7,261 nucleotides of DNA from NCBI GenBank assembly GCA_009839405.1, contig VXPR01000047.1, positions 1 to 7,261 on the forward strand, read 5' to 3'. The DNA is from Gammaproteobacteria bacterium (GTDB lineage: Bacteria > Pseudomonadota > Gammaproteobacteria > Pseudomonadales > Azotimanducaceae). The notes beneath the pieces were generated by a model. It was given only the letters and a program-made list of their open reading frames with translations, searched no databases and was not told where the DNA came from. This document shows, in pieces, positions 5,684 to 7,261 of the stretch. Position 1 is the first letter of the stretch; each line of letters starts with the position of its first letter. Made by a program: the position numbers and the translations under genes.

Positions 5684-6619
5684 TCAGCGGCTGTAGTCGC
5701 TGTCTCCGGGCTTGGTCTCCTTGCCTTCGGAACCGGCCAAGGCTCGGTCCTTGTGCTTGGTGACGTACTCCGCGCGGAAATCGCCGAAGGGGCCGTCGCG
5801 CCACTCCAAGGCGGCCTTTAGGCCTTCCTCGCGCACCCGGCGGCCGAACTCGCCGGCGGCGGGACGGTGCTTGGACATCGCCTCCACGTCGGTGCCGGAC
5901 ATGAGGCCCGTGCGCATCCCCATGATCTCGTACTGCCGGTTGACCGCACGCTTGTTGTAGTTGAGCTGGTCGTTGTCGATGTGGCCCATGCGGCGGGCGA
6001 ACTTCTCGACGAACTCGTCCAAGTCTTCCTTCGGCAGGGCGTAGTTGGCCCAGCCGTATTGCGCCATCTCCTCGCCGCTGAACCAGTCGCCCGTATAGGC
6101 GAACTCCCGGGCCTTCACCGGCGGCAGGAACCACGGCGCCCACATCATGTCCATGGTGCCCATCGCGCGCACCGGCGGGTAGCCGATGCGGGCGTCTTCG
6201 GCAACGATGCGCAGATCGCACATGGAAGCGAGCTCGGTGCCGCCGGCCAGGCAATAGCCGTGGATTTGGCAGATGACGGGCTTGGCCAGTTCCCAGATCA
6301 GCCAGTGCCCCATCAGGGCGTGGCGCGACCAGTCGTAGTGCTGCGGGTGGGTGGAGCCGGTGTCGGGCATCCCGGAGCGATCGCTCACGTAGTCGCTGGT
6401 CTCGTCCGGGTTCGGCGCGAGGTCGTAGCCAGCCGAGAACGCGCGCCCGGCACCCTTCAAGATGATGACGCCGATGGCGGGATCGGCTTCTGCCATACGC
6501 ATGGCGTCATAGACCTCACCGCGCAGGGCGTGGCTCAGGGGGTTGAGCTTCTCCGGGCGGTTGAGGGTGATGTAGGCAAGGCGGTCGTCGGTCTCGTAGA
6601 TGACGTTGTTGTAGGTCAC
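5684..6619 (-). CDS. Crotonase-fold enzyme (enoyl-CoA hydratase/isomerase family)
   Basis: This 311-aa protein is longer than the usual 255-265 aa because of a charged C-terminal extension (about 270-311). Crotonase-fold enzymes bind acyl-CoA and stabilise an enolate in an oxyanion hole. The two hole segments are GAGRAFSAGYDL (56-67) and GYCLAGGTELASMCD (121-135). Glu129 aligns with the first catalytic Glu of rat enoyl-CoA hydratase (Glu144). The second (Glu164) is replaced by Pro149 in GYPPVRAMGT, so plain hydratase activity is doubtful; isomerase, hydrolase or another acyl-CoA reaction is as likely. The start is GTG (6617-6619), supported by GGAGG six bases upstream. It lies downstream of the amidohydrolase on the same strand with a 134-bp gap holding repeats, so co-transcription is possible but not clear. 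The exact substrate is unknown. Confidence 0.92.
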   Translation of the reverse strand: MTYNNVIYETDDRLAYITLNRPEKLNPLSHALRGEVYDAMRMAEADPAIGVIILKGAGRAFSAGYDLAPNPDETSDYVSDRSGMPDTGSTHPQHYDWSRHALMGHWLIWELAKPVICQIHGYCLAGGTELASMCDLRIVAEDARIGYPPVRAMGTMDMMWAPWFLPPVKAREFAYTGDWFSGEEMAQYGWANYALPKEDLDEFVEKFARRMGHIDNDQLNYNKRAVNRQYEIMGMRTGLMSGTDVEAMSKHRPAAGEFGRRVREEGLKAALEWRDGPFGDFRAEYVTKHKDRALAGSEGKETKPGDSDYSR

Positions 6620-6625
6620 GGTGTT

Positions 6626-6630
6626 CCTCC
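6626..6630 (-). promoter_or_regulatory. Ribosome-binding site that decides the GTG start
   Basis: GGAGG on the minus strand lies 6 nt before the GTG at 6617-6619, a strong Shine-Dalgarno match that supports the non-ATG start of the crotonase gene. Confidence 0.75.
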
Positions 6631-6660
6631 GGGTTGGGTTCTGGTTAGGTCGCGGGCCTT

Positions 6661-6674
6661 GGAGCGAAGGCTCC
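6661..6674. repeat. Short 5-bp hairpin in the amidohydrolase-crotonase gap
   Basis: GGAGC (6661-6665) pairs with GCTCC (6670-6674) around GAAG. It is short and no T-run follows on the minus strand, so it is a weak candidate for RNA structure in the leader of the crotonase gene. Confidence 0.3.
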
Positions 6675-6679
6675 TGTTT

Positions 6680-6704
6680 GGTAAGGGCCTGGCTTGTCCG
6701 TCCC
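6680..6704 (-). repeat. Diverged ACAAG-loop palindromic repeat, copy f
   Basis: Read on the + strand, the 13 bases before CTTGT (6693-6697) match the complement of copy g at 9 positions, and CCGTCCCGTG (6698-6707) follows with one base missing. The stem pairs only partly. It forms an inverted pair with copy g across about 28 bp, as copies d and e do. Confidence 0.6.
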
Positions 6705-6732
6705 GTGCCAAGTCCTCGGAAACCCTCAACAC

Positions 6733-6758
6733 GGGACGGGACAAGCCCGTCCCCTACG
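6733..6758 (+). repeat. ACAAG-loop palindromic repeat, copy g, overlapping the amidohydrolase stop codon
   Basis: The perfect 8-bp stem GGGACGGG (6733-6740) with CCCGTCCC (6746-6753) closes the loop ACAAG (6741-6745), followed by CTACG (6754-6758). On the minus strand the CTA of this tail (6754-6756) is the TAG stop codon of the amidohydrolase gene, and the following CG begins its last serine codon. Confidence 0.85.
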
Positions 6759-7261
6759 AAGAGTAGGCGCGGCCCCGCAGCAAGCGTCCCGGCGCGGCGC
6801 CGGTGTGCTCGTTCTGCTTGAGCATCACTTCGCCGTTCACTACCGTCGCGAGGATGCCTTGCGCCGTTTGCTTGAGGCGCGTGGCACCGGCCGGCAGGTC
6901 ATGCACCACCTCGGGCATGTTGGGGGCGATGGCGTCGGGGTCGAAGATCGTGATGTCGGCGGCGAGGCCGGGACGCAGGAGGCCCCGATCGTTGAGGCCC
7001 CAGTGGCTCGCCGTGTCGAAGGTGACCATGCGCACCGCTTCCTCCAGGGAAAGCGCCTCGCGCTCGCGCACCCACTGGCTGAAGATGTTGGTTTGCAGCG
7101 AGCTGTCCATGATCTGCGAGACGTGGGCGCCGGAGTCGGAGAAGGTCACCACCGAGCGGGGGTGCTTCATCATCTCGATCACGTCGGCGTCGTTCTCGTT
7201 GTTGATGGGCATTCGGAACAACGTCTTGAGGTCGCCTTCCACGGCGAGGTCGAGGAATGCC
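6754..7261 (-). CDS. Amidohydrolase of the N-acyl-D-amino-acid deacylase (D-aminoacylase) type, C-terminal part
   Basis: The frame is open to the window edge, so only the last 169 or so residues are seen; family members are usually about 480-580 aa. The enzymes are metal-dependent TIM-barrel hydrolases (Amidohydro_3) that cleave N-acyl bonds of D-amino acids or related amides. Visible are VVTFSDSGAHV, whose Asp (codon 7135-7137) fits the metal-site/catalytic base position near the barrel's end, then SLEEAVRMVTFDTASHWGL, RGLLRPGLAADITIFDPD and the C-terminal beta-sandwich strand VVNGEVMLKQ followed by TGAAPGRLLRG. The last two motifs are typical of this subgroup. A GTG at 7240-7242 is internal: coding sense continues upstream as AFLDLA. 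The TAG stop lies inside palindromic repeat copy g. Dihydroorotase or hydantoinase is less likely, given the C-terminal motifs. The substrate is unproven. Confidence 0.88.
   Translation of the reverse strand, partial: AFLDLAVEGDLKTLFRMPINNENDADVIEMMKHPRSVVTFSDSGAHVSQIMDSSLQTNIFSQWVREREALSLEEAVRMVTFDTASHWGLNDRGLLRPGLAADITIFDPDAIAPNMPEVVHDLPAGATRLKQTAQGILATVVNGEVMLKQNEHTGAAPGRLLRGRAYSS

Noticed and set aside
5867..6766. + strand open frame (299 aa) antisense to the crotonase gene
   Set aside because: It is a shadow frame; the minus strand has the oxyanion-hole motifs and a strong start site.
1..7261. tRNA, rRNA, riboswitch or toxin-antitoxin genes
   Set aside because: I saw no cloverleaf with a GTTCRA arm, no rRNA-like stretch, no recognisable riboswitch core and no paired small frames with start signals.

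Overview
The window is a GC-rich chromosomal segment, probably a metagenome-assembled or draft contig that begins inside a broken gene. The protein sequences look proteobacterial. The dCTP deaminase closely resembles the Pseudomonas-type enzyme as I remember it, and the mrp-dcd gene pair with an ATGA overlap is a familiar gammaproteobacterial arrangement. My best guess is an uncultured, high-GC gammaproteobacterium with many small interspersed palindromic repeats. The taxonomic call is inference.

Layout. (1) Bases 1-83 do not match the gene they precede and look like a contig-edge artefact or a true breakpoint. (2) A 5'-truncated purM (purine synthesis) runs rightward to 878. (3) Bases 879-1183 hold no gene but are full of structured repeats: two hairpins with loop ACAAG, each followed by a 43-bp direct repeat carrying a 14-bp perfect palindrome, plus a further hairpin and degenerate copies. 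(4) A leftward two-gene operon, mrp/apbC then dcd, spans 2784-1184 and has a TATAAT box just upstream. (5) Bases 2785-2958 hold an inverted pair of the same hairpin repeats. (6) A leftward CurA-type NADP-dependent oxidoreductase (3960-2959) is divergent from (7) a rightward GPH/MelB-type sugar:cation symporter (4108-5601). (8) A convergent intergenic region with a strong hairpin follows. (9) Leftward genes for a crotonase-fold enzyme (6619-5684) and the C-terminal part of an amidohydrolase of the D-aminoacylase type (7261-6754) are separated by another inverted repeat pair, which supplies the amidohydrolase stop codon.

The genes form no single pathway. purM and dcd are nucleotide metabolism and mrp is Fe-S cluster delivery. 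The right half looks like accessory or catabolic functions (sugar uptake, CoA-thioester chemistry, N-acyl-D-amino acid or related amide hydrolysis).

I see no defence system, CRISPR array, insertion sequence or new multi-gene system. The most interesting signal is the intergenic palindrome family: hairpins with 5-nt ACAAG loops, a following CTACG, compensatory changes in the stems and frequent pairing in opposite orientation. It behaves like a REP/BIME-type element.
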